Part shown: one piece after another, positions 25,427 through 32,863 of the stretch
Layout: each line of letters begins with the position of its first letter
How positions within the stretch are numbered: position 1 is the first letter of the stretch
Source: Lachnobacterium bovis
Lineage (GTDB): Bacteria > Bacillota > Clostridia > Lachnospirales > Lachnospiraceae
Length of the DNA: 64,000 nt
Direction: 5' to 3'
Assembly: GCF_900111325.1 (NCBI RefSeq)
Contig: NZ_FOGW01000004.1
Coordinates: forward strand, 200,118-264,117
Position numbers and translations under genes: made by a program
Notes under the pieces: model-generated
What the model was told of the DNA's origin: nothing
What the model saw: the letters and a program-made list of their open reading frames with translations, nothing else
Databases searched by the model: none

Positions 25427-26061
25427 TAATTTTCTTCGTGAACTTCAAAATATGACTGTGGATGATTACAAACCGGGCAAACTTCTGGTGCACTAGTTCC
25501 AATTACAACATGGCCACAATTCCTACACTCCCACACTTTAACCTCACTCTTCTTAAAAACTTCTTCCATTTCTATATTATTAAGCAATTTTCGATATCTT
25601 TCTTCATGCATTTTTTCAATCTTACCAACGCCTCTAAACTGCTCCGCAAGATCATGAAATCCTTCTTCATCAGCTTCCTTTGCCATGCGATCATACATAT
25701 CTGTCCACTCAAAGTTTTCACCATTTGCAGCTTCTTCAAGATTTTCTTCTGTATCTCCTAACATTCCAAGTGCCTTAAACCATAACTTAGCATGTTCTTT
25801 TTCATTATCTGCTGTCTTTAAAAATAAAGCCGCAATCTGCTCATAGCCTTGTTTTTTGGCTACTGAAGCAAAATAAGTGTATTTATTTCTTGCTTGTGAT
25901 TCTCCTGCAAATGCTTCAAGCAAATTCTTTTCTGTTTTTGTTCCTGAATACTTATTCTCCTTTACGACTTTAAATACATTTTTTTGTTTACATTTTGGAC
26001 ACTCCTCAGGTGGATTGTCTCCCTCATAAACATATCCACACACCTCGCACACATATTTCAT
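25423..26061 (-). CDS. Rubrerythrin with rubredoxin domains at both ends
   Basis: A 212-residue peroxide-reducing protein. Residues 1-34 are a rubredoxin domain with Cys5, Cys8, Cys21 and Cys24. The middle (about 42-165) is the diiron ferritin-like domain, with ligands expected in AFAGESQARNKY, ADNEKEHAK and KIEKMHEERY. Residues 174-210 are a second rubredoxin domain with Cys179, Cys182, Cys195 and Cys198. Classical rubrerythrin has only the C-terminal and reverse rubrerythrin only the N-terminal module; here both are complete. It precedes the superoxide reductase gene in the same direction. A regulator of the PerR type is not adjacent. Confidence 0.92.
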   Translation of the reverse strand: MKYVCEVCGYVYEGDNPPEECPKCKQKNVFKVVKENKYSGTKTEKNLLEAFAGESQARNKYTYFASVAKKQGYEQIAALFLKTADNEKEHAKLWFKALGMLGDTEENLEEAANGENFEWTDMYDRMAKEADEEGFHDLAEQFRGVGKIEKMHEERYRKLLNNIEMEEVFKKSEVKVWECRNCGHVVIGTSAPEVCPVCNHPQSYFEVHEENY

Positions 26062-26092
26062 TTTTCTACCTCCTTTGTTAATATATGTTTTC

Positions 26093-26596
26093 TTAAAACA
26101 TATTCATCTCTTTAAATCTTCTTTGTCTATTTAATTCATTTGCTAATAAATAACTTTCTATTCTACTTATTTCTTTTTCTGTATAAAAAGATAATCTAAT
26201 TTTTTCATTATTATATTCTATGTAATATCTCTTAATTGGAATTAATCCAAAAATCATAAAAATTCTTTCTCTGAACTTAACACTTGAATTTATAGGAATA
26301 TTTTTTGTCTTTTTCTTGCGTCGAATTAATCTTTCATTTTTTACATATATGAATGTATTGTCGATTTCTATTTCAGTATTCATCTGATGCACAAAAACAT
26401 ATACAATCGGCAAAATAATCAAAATATTCAAGTAATAACACAGCCATACTATCTCTTCTGAAATTTTGCCATATAACTTAACATATATTTCCTCTAGAAA
26501 TAAATGTTTTGCTGTAAAAACAAATATAAATGATAGAGCCACAAAAAATAACACTCTTTTCAACAAACTTCCCTTAAATTTTGTGCATTTTGTCAC
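26093..26596 (-). CDS. Hypothetical membrane protein with cytoplasmic PH-like tail
   Basis: A 167-residue protein of unknown function. Two hydrophobic segments (about 13-29 and 50-68) are followed by a basic cytoplasmic region whose pattern (IEIDNTFIYVKNERLIRRKK, then RYYIEYNNEKIRLSFY) is consistent with a small beta-rich bacterial PH-like domain. The start is a GTG at 26596, supported by AGGAGG seven bases upstream. It lies 31 bases upstream of the rubrerythrin gene and could be transcribed with it. I do not recognise a family with confidence. Confidence 0.65.
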   Translation of the reverse strand: MTKCTKFKGSLLKRVLFFVALSFIFVFTAKHLFLEEIYVKLYGKISEEIVWLCYYLNILIILPIVYVFVHQMNTEIEIDNTFIYVKNERLIRRKKKTKNIPINSSVKFRERIFMIFGLIPIKRYYIEYNNEKIRLSFYTEKEISRIESYLLANELNRQRRFKEMNMF

Positions 26597-26660
26597 CTAC
26601 ATACCTCCTACAAAAATCAAAACACTGCAAAACTTCTAATTCTACAACAAACTTAATTCT

Positions 26661-26724
26661 CTACACTTTCAATTTACACATAACTTAAATCTACACTTTC
26701 AATTTACACATAACTTAAATCTAC
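26661..26724. repeat. Perfect 30-base direct repeat
   Basis: Two identical 30-base copies (26661-26690 and 26691-26720), starting CTACACTTTCAATTTACAC, are followed by CTAC, the start of a third. It lies in the leader of the 26093 gene, after the terminator of the 26834 gene. Identity suggests recent duplication. Confidence 0.95.
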
Positions 26725-26737
26725 TATCGGCTATTTT

Positions 26738-26786
26738 CAAAAAAAAATAACGTTTTTTAGGACACAATACACCTAAAAAACGTTAT
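26738..26786 (-). terminator. Strong terminator of the 26834 gene
   Basis: ATAACGTTTTTTAGG at 26747-26761 is perfectly complementary to 26772-26786 (15 base pairs, 10-base loop). On the minus strand it is followed by a run of nine T residues. It lies 48 bases after the 69-residue ORF stop, which supports that ORF being real. Confidence 0.88.
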
Positions 26787-26833
26787 AATTTTTCCAAAAG
26801 TCAAATATATTCCCCTTGCTCACATACTATAAA

Positions 26834-27043
26834 TTAGAAATACTCTTTTTTCACCTCATCTAACCAATCAATTGCGAGATATCCCCGATTAAGTAAGCAA
26901 TCACATATATACTCTTGATTATGATCTTCATCATATGGTACTTCAAATAAAAATGGGGTTTCTAATGGATATAGACACACCATATTATCTAGAAATTGAA
27001 CATTTTTAATCATAAAAATCATTCCGCCAATTAAAACTCTCAT
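26834..27043 (-). CDS. Small hypothetical protein
   Basis: A 69-residue protein of unknown function with no homologue I recognise. GGAGGGAG lies seven bases before the ATG, and a strong terminator follows, so expression is likely. The N-terminus MRVLIGGMIFMIKNV is hydrophobic but short; the rest is acidic, with CLYPLETPFLFEVPYDEDHN and two Cys in YICDCLLN. It reads like the C-terminal half of a small cytoplasmic protein. It follows the siroheme-type dehydrogenase gene by 90 bases in the same direction. Confidence 0.6.
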   Translation of the reverse strand: MRVLIGGMIFMIKNVQFLDNMVCLYPLETPFLFEVPYDEDHNQEYICDCLLNRGYLAIDWLDEVKKEYF

Positions 27044-27133
27044 GCTTCTCCCTCCATTACAATTATAGACACCTACCTATACATTGTATCGACAAAGAAA
27101 CATTTTTTTAAAAGCTATAACATCACAAAATTA

Positions 27134-27751
27134 TTATTTTTCACTTACATGTTCAATAACGCTACCTACTTGATCCATAGTTGGTTTTTTTCTTAGGATA
27201 AGAGAAGCTTCTAATAAATCTTCATAAACTAAAATTCGTTTTTCGGGATCTTGTATTCCTTCATCAACATGTCTTTTGATACTATAAAACAAATCGTTGA
27301 TTTCTCCTAAAAATGAATCAAAAGTTTTTGTATTTTGAAGTTTCATATATTTGTCAATCACAGGACATTTTCCACTACTTGTAAATGCTGCTACAACATC
27401 TCTTTGTTTTATGTATTCTGAGAACAAAAAAGTACTTTCTTCAATACTGTCTATTACATTTACATGTATTCCTACTTGTTTGCAAATTTCTGAAATTTTA
27501 GAATTTTCGTCCTTACTGTCTGATGCAGCAACTACAATAAATTGTCCTTCTACGTCAGATTCTTGAAAATCTCTTTCAATGCAAGTAACACCAGAAATTT
27601 CTTTGATATCTTCAATAATTTTTGGCGCAATTACGGTAATCTGTGCACCAAAATCAAACAATGCAGCTATTCTATCAAACGCTATCTGGCCACCACCTAC
27701 TACTAAGCACTTTTTTTTACTTATTTCTACAAATAATGGAAAATATGCCAT
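27134..27751 (-). CDS. Precorrin-2 dehydrogenase / sirohydrochlorin ferrochelatase-like protein
   Basis: A 205-residue NAD-dependent enzyme of the SirC/Met8/CysG-N type, which oxidises precorrin-2 to sirohydrochlorin. The N-terminal Rossmann domain has CLVVGGGQIAFDRIAAL; the middle contains AAFTSSGKCPVIDKYMK, which is the family dimerisation and catalytic region. The ATG at 27751 (MAYFPLFVEI) has AGGAGG upstream; the frame is open 42 bases further without support. No other heme, siroheme or cobalamin gene is in the window. It lies four bases after pyrI and is probably transcribed with pyrBI, an odd pairing. Confidence 0.85.
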   Translation of the reverse strand: MAYFPLFVEISKKKCLVVGGGQIAFDRIAALFDFGAQITVIAPKIIEDIKEISGVTCIERDFQESDVEGQFIVVAASDSKDENSKISEICKQVGIHVNVIDSIEESTFLFSEYIKQRDVVAAFTSSGKCPVIDKYMKLQNTKTFDSFLGEINDLFYSIKRHVDEGIQDPEKRILVYEDLLEASLILRKKPTMDQVGSVIEHVSEK

Positions 27752-27755
27752 TTTT

Positions 27756-28196
27756 CTACCTCCTACGGTTTGGATTGATATATTTCTCCTCACAATATTT
27801 ACATCTATAAACTTCTTTGGCAGAATCAGCTAAAATAAAAATATGATCTAACTCTTGCTCTATAGAAGTAATACATCTTGGATTCTTACACTTTATTACA
27901 TTCTTTACATGTTTTGGTAAACGTAACTCCATCTTCTCAACTATTTTATCGTGCTTTATTACGTTAACCGTTATATTATGATCGATAAAACCTAAAATAT
28001 CTAAATCTAACGATTCAATTGGACATTCAACTTTAATAATATCCTTTTTTCCCATTTTACTACTCTTTGCATTTTTTATAATTGCAACCGTACAATCTAA
28101 TTCATCTAATTTTAGATCGTGATAGATTCTCATACTCATTCCTGCTTGAATATGATCTAACACAAATCCTTCATGAATACCGCTTATATTTAACAT
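27756..28196 (-). CDS. pyrI: Aspartate carbamoyltransferase regulatory chain
   Basis: A 146-residue regulatory subunit that binds nucleotides and links catalytic trimers. The C-terminal zinc site has four Cys in CKNPRCITS and YRCKYCEEKY. The N-terminal allosteric domain carries DHIQAGMSMRIYHDL. It is 48 bases downstream of pyrB. PyrI makes the enzyme allosteric (CTP/ATP), unlike the Bacillus type that lacks PyrI. Confidence 0.95.
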   Translation of the reverse strand: MLNISGIHEGFVLDHIQAGMSMRIYHDLKLDELDCTVAIIKNAKSSKMGKKDIIKVECPIESLDLDILGFIDHNITVNVIKHDKIVEKMELRLPKHVKNVIKCKNPRCITSIEQELDHIFILADSAKEVYRCKYCEEKYINPNRRR

Positions 28197-28244
28197 ATTA
28201 TTTCCTTTCCTTGTACACGAATTGATTTTATTAATTTTAATTTA

Positions 28245-29174
28245 TTAATAATCAAACTCTTTGTCTAACTCTAATAATGTTAAAATCAATGCCATTCTAA
28301 CATAAACTCCATATTGAGCTTGTTTAAAATAACATGCTCTTGGATCATCATCTACTTCAACTGCTATTTCGTTCACTCTTGGCAATGGATGTAAAATTAG
28401 CATATCCTCTTTAGCTTCTGCTAATTTTTGCTTATTTAAAATGTAAAAATCTTTTAATCTAATATAATCTTCTTCATTAAAAAATCTTTCTTTTTGTACT
28501 CTTGTCATATATAGTACATCAAGCTCAGGCATTGCCTCTTCTAATGTTTCAACTTCTTCAAATTCAATATCATTTGCTTTTAAAACATCTTCTCTGATAT
28601 AATCAGGGACTCTTAATTCTTCTGGTGAAATTAAAACGAACTTAACATTATCGTAACGAATTAATGCATTAATTAAAGAATGAACGGTTCTACCGAATTT
28701 TAGATCACCGCATAAACCAATAGTAATATTGTCTAAACGGCCTTTTAAAGAACGAATTGTTAATAAATCAGTTAAAGTCTGTGTCGGATGCTGATGTCCT
28801 CCATCTCCGGCATTTATAACGGGTATTTTCGATTTTTCTGAAGCAACTAATGGTGCTCCCTCTTTTGGATGACGCATAGCACAAATATCTGCATAACACG
28901 ATATAATACGAATTGTATCAGAGACACTCTCTCCTTTTGCCGCTGATGATGAATTTGCACTTGAAAAACCTAAAACAGAACCACCAAGGTTCAACATTGC
29001 TGCTTCAAAACTTAAACGTGTTCTTGTACTTGGCTCATAAAAACATGTTGCAATTTTTTTGCCTTCACATGCATGAGCATATTTTTTTGGTTGCTTCTCG
29101 ATATCATTAGCAAGATCTAAAAGTCTATCAATCTCACTAACTGAAAAATCTAAAGGACTCATTAAATGTCGCAT
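28245..29174 (-). CDS. pyrB: Aspartate carbamoyltransferase catalytic chain
   Basis: A 309-residue enzyme of pyrimidine synthesis joining carbamoyl phosphate and aspartate. Carbamoyl-phosphate site FYEPSTRTRLSFEAAM is near residue 50; HQHPTQTLTDL and LHPLPRVNEI follow. The ATG at 29174 (MRHLMSPLDF) has AGGAGG five bases upstream; the frame continues 54 bases further without support. No PyrR-type attenuator was seen in the leader. Confidence 0.96.
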   Translation of the reverse strand: MRHLMSPLDFSVSEIDRLLDLANDIEKQPKKYAHACEGKKIATCFYEPSTRTRLSFEAAMLNLGGSVLGFSSANSSSAAKGESVSDTIRIISCYADICAMRHPKEGAPLVASEKSKIPVINAGDGGHQHPTQTLTDLLTIRSLKGRLDNITIGLCGDLKFGRTVHSLINALIRYDNVKFVLISPEELRVPDYIREDVLKANDIEFEEVETLEEAMPELDVLYMTRVQKERFFNEEDYIRLKDFYILNKQKLAEAKEDMLILHPLPRVNEIAVEVDDDPRACYFKQAQYGVYVRMALILTLLELDKEFDY

Positions 29175-29233
29175 TGTATGCCTCCTAAATATTAAATATA
29201 TAAACTCCAAGCTAAGCTTGCATTTCAATTAAT

Positions 29234-29260
29234 ATTATACTAACATATTAAAAAATTCAA
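29234..29260 (-). promoter_or_regulatory. Possible pyrB promoter
   Basis: On the minus strand TTGAAT (29260-29255) and TATAAT (29239-29234) lie 60-86 bases before the pyrB ATG. The spacer is only 15 bases, so strength is uncertain. Confidence 0.4.
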
Positions 29261-29363
29261 GTAGTATTTATAAAAAAAAACTTGCAATTTTTTATTTTTT
29301 CTTTAAAATTATTATATAGTTAAGTTTTTATTACAAAGCGACTCAAATCAAGGAGGTAACTTT

Positions 29364-29783
29364 ATGAAAATCAAAAATTCATTCGAAGATTCAATTTCAA
29401 ATGAGGATACTATTATGTTCAAAGAACGTAAACGAATTCTTTTCCTTGGTCTTCCTTGGACATTTACGAAATATACAATCACTCCAACGGTTCTTACCAT
29501 CGACAAGGGTCTTTTAAATACCATCGAGGATGACTGCTATATGTATAAAATTCAAGATGTTAAATTATCGACTTCATTATTTGAAAGACTATGTGGCGTG
29601 GCTACTGTTATCTGTTACACTGGTGATATTACAGATTCCGTTCTTAAACTTTCTCATATTAGACATGCTAGAAATATTAAGAACTATATCTTAAAAGCCT
29701 CTGAACAGGCTCGTAGCAAAAGACGTACACTCAATACTGTTGATATTGGAGCACATGATTTGTCAGATTCTGATTTCGATTAA
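29364..29783 (+). CDS. Bacterial PH-domain (bPH2/DUF304-like) protein
   Basis: A 139-residue protein. Residues about 25-110 look like one bPH2 domain: FLGLPWTFTKYTITPTVLTI, then a strand pair with KIQDVKLSTSLFERLCGVATV and the closing helix HARNIKNYILKA. The DVKLSTSLFERLCG pattern, followed by a hydrophobic strand, is typical of YdbT/DUF304 proteins, but no transmembrane helix is visible here. AAGGAGG precedes the ATG. It is monocistronic and divergent from pyrB, with a terminator following. Function unknown; lipid or envelope binding is a guess from the fold. Confidence 0.75.
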   Translation: MKIKNSFEDSISNEDTIMFKERKRILFLGLPWTFTKYTITPTVLTIDKGLLNTIEDDCYMYKIQDVKLSTSLFERLCGVATVICYTGDITDSVLKLSHIRHARNIKNYILKASEQARSKRRTLNTVDIGAHDLSDSDFD

Positions 29784-29798
29784 CTCAAATATATTAAA

Positions 29799-29850
29799 TA
29801 AAAAAGGAGCATAAGCCTCTCCCTAATGAGTTGCTTTATACTCCTTTATT
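29799..29850. terminator. Bidirectional terminator between convergent genes
   Basis: AAAAGGAGCATAAGC (29802-29815) pairs with GCTTTATACTCCTTT (29833-29847) with one bulge, with A-rich sequence before and T-rich after. The right arm covers the last codons of the 29823 gene, so both convergent genes share it. Confidence 0.65.
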
Positions 29851-30164
29851 GCATTATAAATACCTTCTGGAATATCTCTATCTCTCTCAAGAAACTGATA
29901 CTCTTTTTTCCCATCTTCCGAAAGATTACATGTAAAAAATCTATGACTCTGCCTTGCTTTATTTTCTTCACAATCTAGCAAAACTTTTATTTGTCTTTTT
30001 TTATTTAATTCTTTTCTAAATTTTTCCTCTTCTTTTATTTCATTTAGAATTTGGAAAATATCCTCTTCTTCACGATTAATTTCTAACAAGCCTATCGCTA
30101 AATATTCCCATCTTTGATTCATGAGCCTTTTTAAAAAATAAACCGCCCTCTCACTACCAACCAT
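29823..30164 (-). CDS. Hypothetical charged protein
   Basis: A 113-residue protein of unknown function, rich in Glu, Lys and Arg and predicted helical, with no membrane segment. The middle (EINREEEDIFQILNEIKEEE) looks like coiled coil. The C-terminus ends GIYNAIKEYKATH. AGGAAGGG lies eight bases before the ATG. It is convergent with the PH-domain gene and shares its terminator. No family recognised. Confidence 0.6.
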   Translation of the reverse strand: MVGSERAVYFLKRLMNQRWEYLAIGLLEINREEEDIFQILNEIKEEEKFRKELNKKRQIKVLLDCEENKARQSHRFFTCNLSEDGKKEYQFLERDRDIPEGIYNAIKEYKATH

Positions 30165-30356
30165 AGCTCTAGCCCTTCCTTTCTACATTCTAATACCCAA
30201 AAAGTATATTCTCTGTAAAAAATTTTATTTTGTCCTTAGCTTGTCGCAAAATCACAACCTCACTATATTCAATTTATTAATCGGAAGAATTCATTTAATT
30301 CTAAATAGACCAAAAGAAAAAATTAAAATTCTCTAAACTTAACTTTTTTACGATTT

Positions 30357-31181
30357 TTATCCTAAATCATACATTATTCCTGAATAGAGAACATTTTCGA
30401 TTATTTCATTGTGCATAAATATCGGCAATTTAACATATATCTTACTACATTCTTGTTTAAGAGACTCCATAAAAATTTTACACATACTCTCAAAATCTTC
30501 TTTACTTCCTGCATCTTCCCTTATTTTTGTTAAAGGATTATACAATTTTTTCTTCATGTCATACTCAAAATCAACATAAGCATCTAAAATATATATTAAT
30601 TTTCCAATATAAAATCCTAGCATTTTTAATTCTTCATAATATTGGTCTTCTTTCCAAGCAAAAATCTCACCTACCATTTCGCCAACCGTTTGAGACACCA
30701 ACTCTATGTTATCTTCTCCATTTTTTTCATAAATGGATAATTGCATTAGATTTTTTTCTATAACTTTTATTTGTCGTGGGTATTTTTTTACAATTTTTAA
30801 ATATTCCTTTTTTAGACAATCACAAAATAATTTTTTACATATACAGCGTTCATCTCGCCAATCGTCTAAATAATTATGATATGCCAAAACAATATTCATT
30901 TCAGCTACATACTCTGTTATTTTTCCTCGATATACTACTTTTTTACTAACTATCTTAAATGGGGCAAATCTCAATAAATTATATTTTTCTTTTTTGGTTC
31001 TTGTCCCATATATTCCTTCAAGTAAAATATTTAAAAAAGCCATATCTGAACGAAAAACTATTCTTTGCCTAATGCCGATTCTGCTACGTAATTCTTTAAC
31101 TATTCCGTAATAATATGCTTCATATAGATTCTTTTCTTTTTCTGATAAATTACAAGTATTTACATTTATATATCCAAACAT
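30357..31181 (-). CDS. DUF5685-like protein
   Basis: A 274-residue protein of unknown function. The start MFGYINVNTCNLSEKEKNLYE and the YYGIVKELRSRIG segment match the usual opening of DUF5685 proteins of Clostridia. Later features are NIVLAYHNYLDDWRDER, a Cys-rich stretch CICKKLFCDC, and a C-terminal helical region with YILDAYVDFEYDMKKKLYNP, all in family order and suggestive of an all-helical fold with acidic metal-binding-like clusters. The ATG at 31181 is chosen over a TTG 33 bases upstream that falls inside the preceding terminator; only a weak AAAGAG precedes it. It is alone between terminators. The family name is from memory of its N-terminal pattern. Confidence 0.65.
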   Translation of the reverse strand: MFGYINVNTCNLSEKEKNLYEAYYYGIVKELRSRIGIRQRIVFRSDMAFLNILLEGIYGTRTKKEKYNLLRFAPFKIVSKKVVYRGKITEYVAEMNIVLAYHNYLDDWRDERCICKKLFCDCLKKEYLKIVKKYPRQIKVIEKNLMQLSIYEKNGEDNIELVSQTVGEMVGEIFAWKEDQYYEELKMLGFYIGKLIYILDAYVDFEYDMKKKLYNPLTKIREDAGSKEDFESMCKIFMESLKQECSKIYVKLPIFMHNEIIENVLYSGIMYDLG

Positions 31182-31194
31182 TAACTTTTCTCTT

Positions 31195-31240
31195 TCTAAA
31201 AAAATCTTGTGCAAAGCTCTTTACTCTTCACACAAGATTT
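31195..31240 (-). terminator. Terminator of the aspS-gatCAB operon
   Basis: AAATCTTGTG (31202-31211) and CACAAGATTT (31231-31240) form a perfect 10-base stem, with AAAGAG/CTCTTT-type pairing inside. On the minus strand TTTTTTT follows. It lies about 135 bases past the gatB stop and just ahead of the DUF5685 gene. Confidence 0.8.
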
Positions 31241-31375
31241 ATTGTATATTTTAAGTTTTACACAGTCAATACAGCTGAAAATTTTTCATAAAAGTTTAAT
31301 GAATCTTTATAAAAAACTTATTTTTACTTCTTAGTATTTATACGTTTCTTAATATAATATTAAAACAAACTTATA

Positions 31376-32809
31376 TTATTGTAATTTTTTTGTAAGTATC
31401 TGATTAACTTTACTTGGCTCTGCTTTTCCTGACATTGCCTTCATAGTTTGGCCTACTAAAAATCCAATTGCTTTCTTTTTACCTTCTTTATAATCTGCAA
31501 CTGATTTTGGATTAGCTTCAAGCACTTCGTCTATGATTCTTTCTAATGTACCATTATCATCTACTACCATTAAATTTTTTTCTTTAATGTATTTTTCAGG
31601 ATCAACATCGTTTAAGAAAATCTCTCCAAAAACTTGTTTCGATACCGTACTATTTATCACACCAGAATCAAATAGTTCAATGAGTTTAGCAAAATGTTCG
31701 ACTGAAAAGTCAATCTCACTATCATCCATTTCCTTTTCTTTTAATAATCTTAATAATTCACCTAAAATAAAGTTTGCAACTTTTTTAGGTTTTTTACATA
31801 TATCTGATGTTTGCTCAAATAAATCTGCTAAATGTTTTGATTCTGTTATTAATGTTGCATCATATTCTGAAATATCAAACTCTTTTTTATATCTTTCTAA
31901 TTTTTCTTCTCTAAGTTCTGGTTGACTTTTTCTTACTTTTTCAATCCATTCGTCAGAAATATAAATTGGTGGCAAATCTGGGTCAGGGAAATATCTATAA
32001 TCCTTAGCATCTTCTTTTGAACGCATTGATTTAGAACTTTCCTTATTATCATCCCATCTTCTAGTTTCCTGTACCACCTCTTTATTTGCTTCAATTATTT
32101 CTATTTGTCTTTTTGTTTCCCCTTCAATTGCATGAGATATAGCTTTAAAAGAATTTAAATTCTTCATTTCAGTTCTTGTACCAAAATTTTTTTGTCCAAC
32201 TTTTCTAACCGAAATATTAACATCAGCTCTCATTGAGCCTTCATTTAATTTACAGTCTGAAGCACCTAAATACTGAATTGTTTGACGTAGCTTCTCTAGA
32301 TAAGCAATCACTTCATCAGAGCTTCTCATATCAGGTTCAGAAACAATCTCTATAAGTGGTACTCCTGAACGATTATAATCAACAATTGATACGTCTTCCC
32401 AATCATCATGTACTAATTTACCCGCATCTTCTTCCATGTGAATTTCATGAATACCAATTGATTTTTTAGTACCATTGACTTCTATTTCTACTTTTCCATC
32501 TCTACAAATAGGTAAATATAACTGTGAAATTTGATAATTTTGTGGATTATCTGGATAAAAATAATTTTTTCTATCAAATTTTGAATGTTTAGTTATTTTA
32601 CAATTTGTTGCAAGACCAACTGCCATTGCATATTCTACTACTTTTTTATTTAAAATTGGAAGCGCACCTGGCATACCTGTACAAATCGGACAGGTATGTG
32701 TATTTGGTGCTCCACCAAAATCTGTTTTACAGCCACAAAATATTTTTGTTTTTGTAGCTAATTCCACGTGGACCTCTAATCCTATCACTGTCTCATATTC
32801 TCTGCTCAT
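31376..32809 (-). CDS. gatB: Asp-tRNA(Asn)/Glu-tRNA(Gln) amidotransferase subunit B
   Basis: A 477-residue subunit that binds the mischarged tRNA and phosphorylates its side-chain carboxylate. The opening YETVIGLEVHVELATKTKIF, then CGCKTDFGGAPNTHTCPIC with zinc Cys, RADVNISVRK and KNLNSFKAISHAIEGE are standard GatB signatures; the YqeY-like helical tail fills the last 150 residues. It is last of aspS-gatC-gatA-gatB, 54 bases after gatA. With an AspRS encoded in the operon, the main job is probably Asn-tRNA(Asn) formation. Confidence 0.97.
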   Translation of the reverse strand: MSREYETVIGLEVHVELATKTKIFCGCKTDFGGAPNTHTCPICTGMPGALPILNKKVVEYAMAVGLATNCKITKHSKFDRKNYFYPDNPQNYQISQLYLPICRDGKVEIEVNGTKKSIGIHEIHMEEDAGKLVHDDWEDVSIVDYNRSGVPLIEIVSEPDMRSSDEVIAYLEKLRQTIQYLGASDCKLNEGSMRADVNISVRKVGQKNFGTRTEMKNLNSFKAISHAIEGETKRQIEIIEANKEVVQETRRWDDNKESSKSMRSKEDAKDYRYFPDPDLPPIYISDEWIEKVRKSQPELREEKLERYKKEFDISEYDATLITESKHLADLFEQTSDICKKPKKVANFILGELLRLLKEKEMDDSEIDFSVEHFAKLIELFDSGVINSTVSKQVFGEIFLNDVDPEKYIKEKNLMVVDDNGTLERIIDEVLEANPKSVADYKEGKKKAIGFLVGQTMKAMSGKAEPSKVNQILTKKLQ

Positions 32810-32863
32810 AGAATTCTCCTTTTCCTAGTCAGCATTTTTCTGCTATCAACTACTTTTATTACG

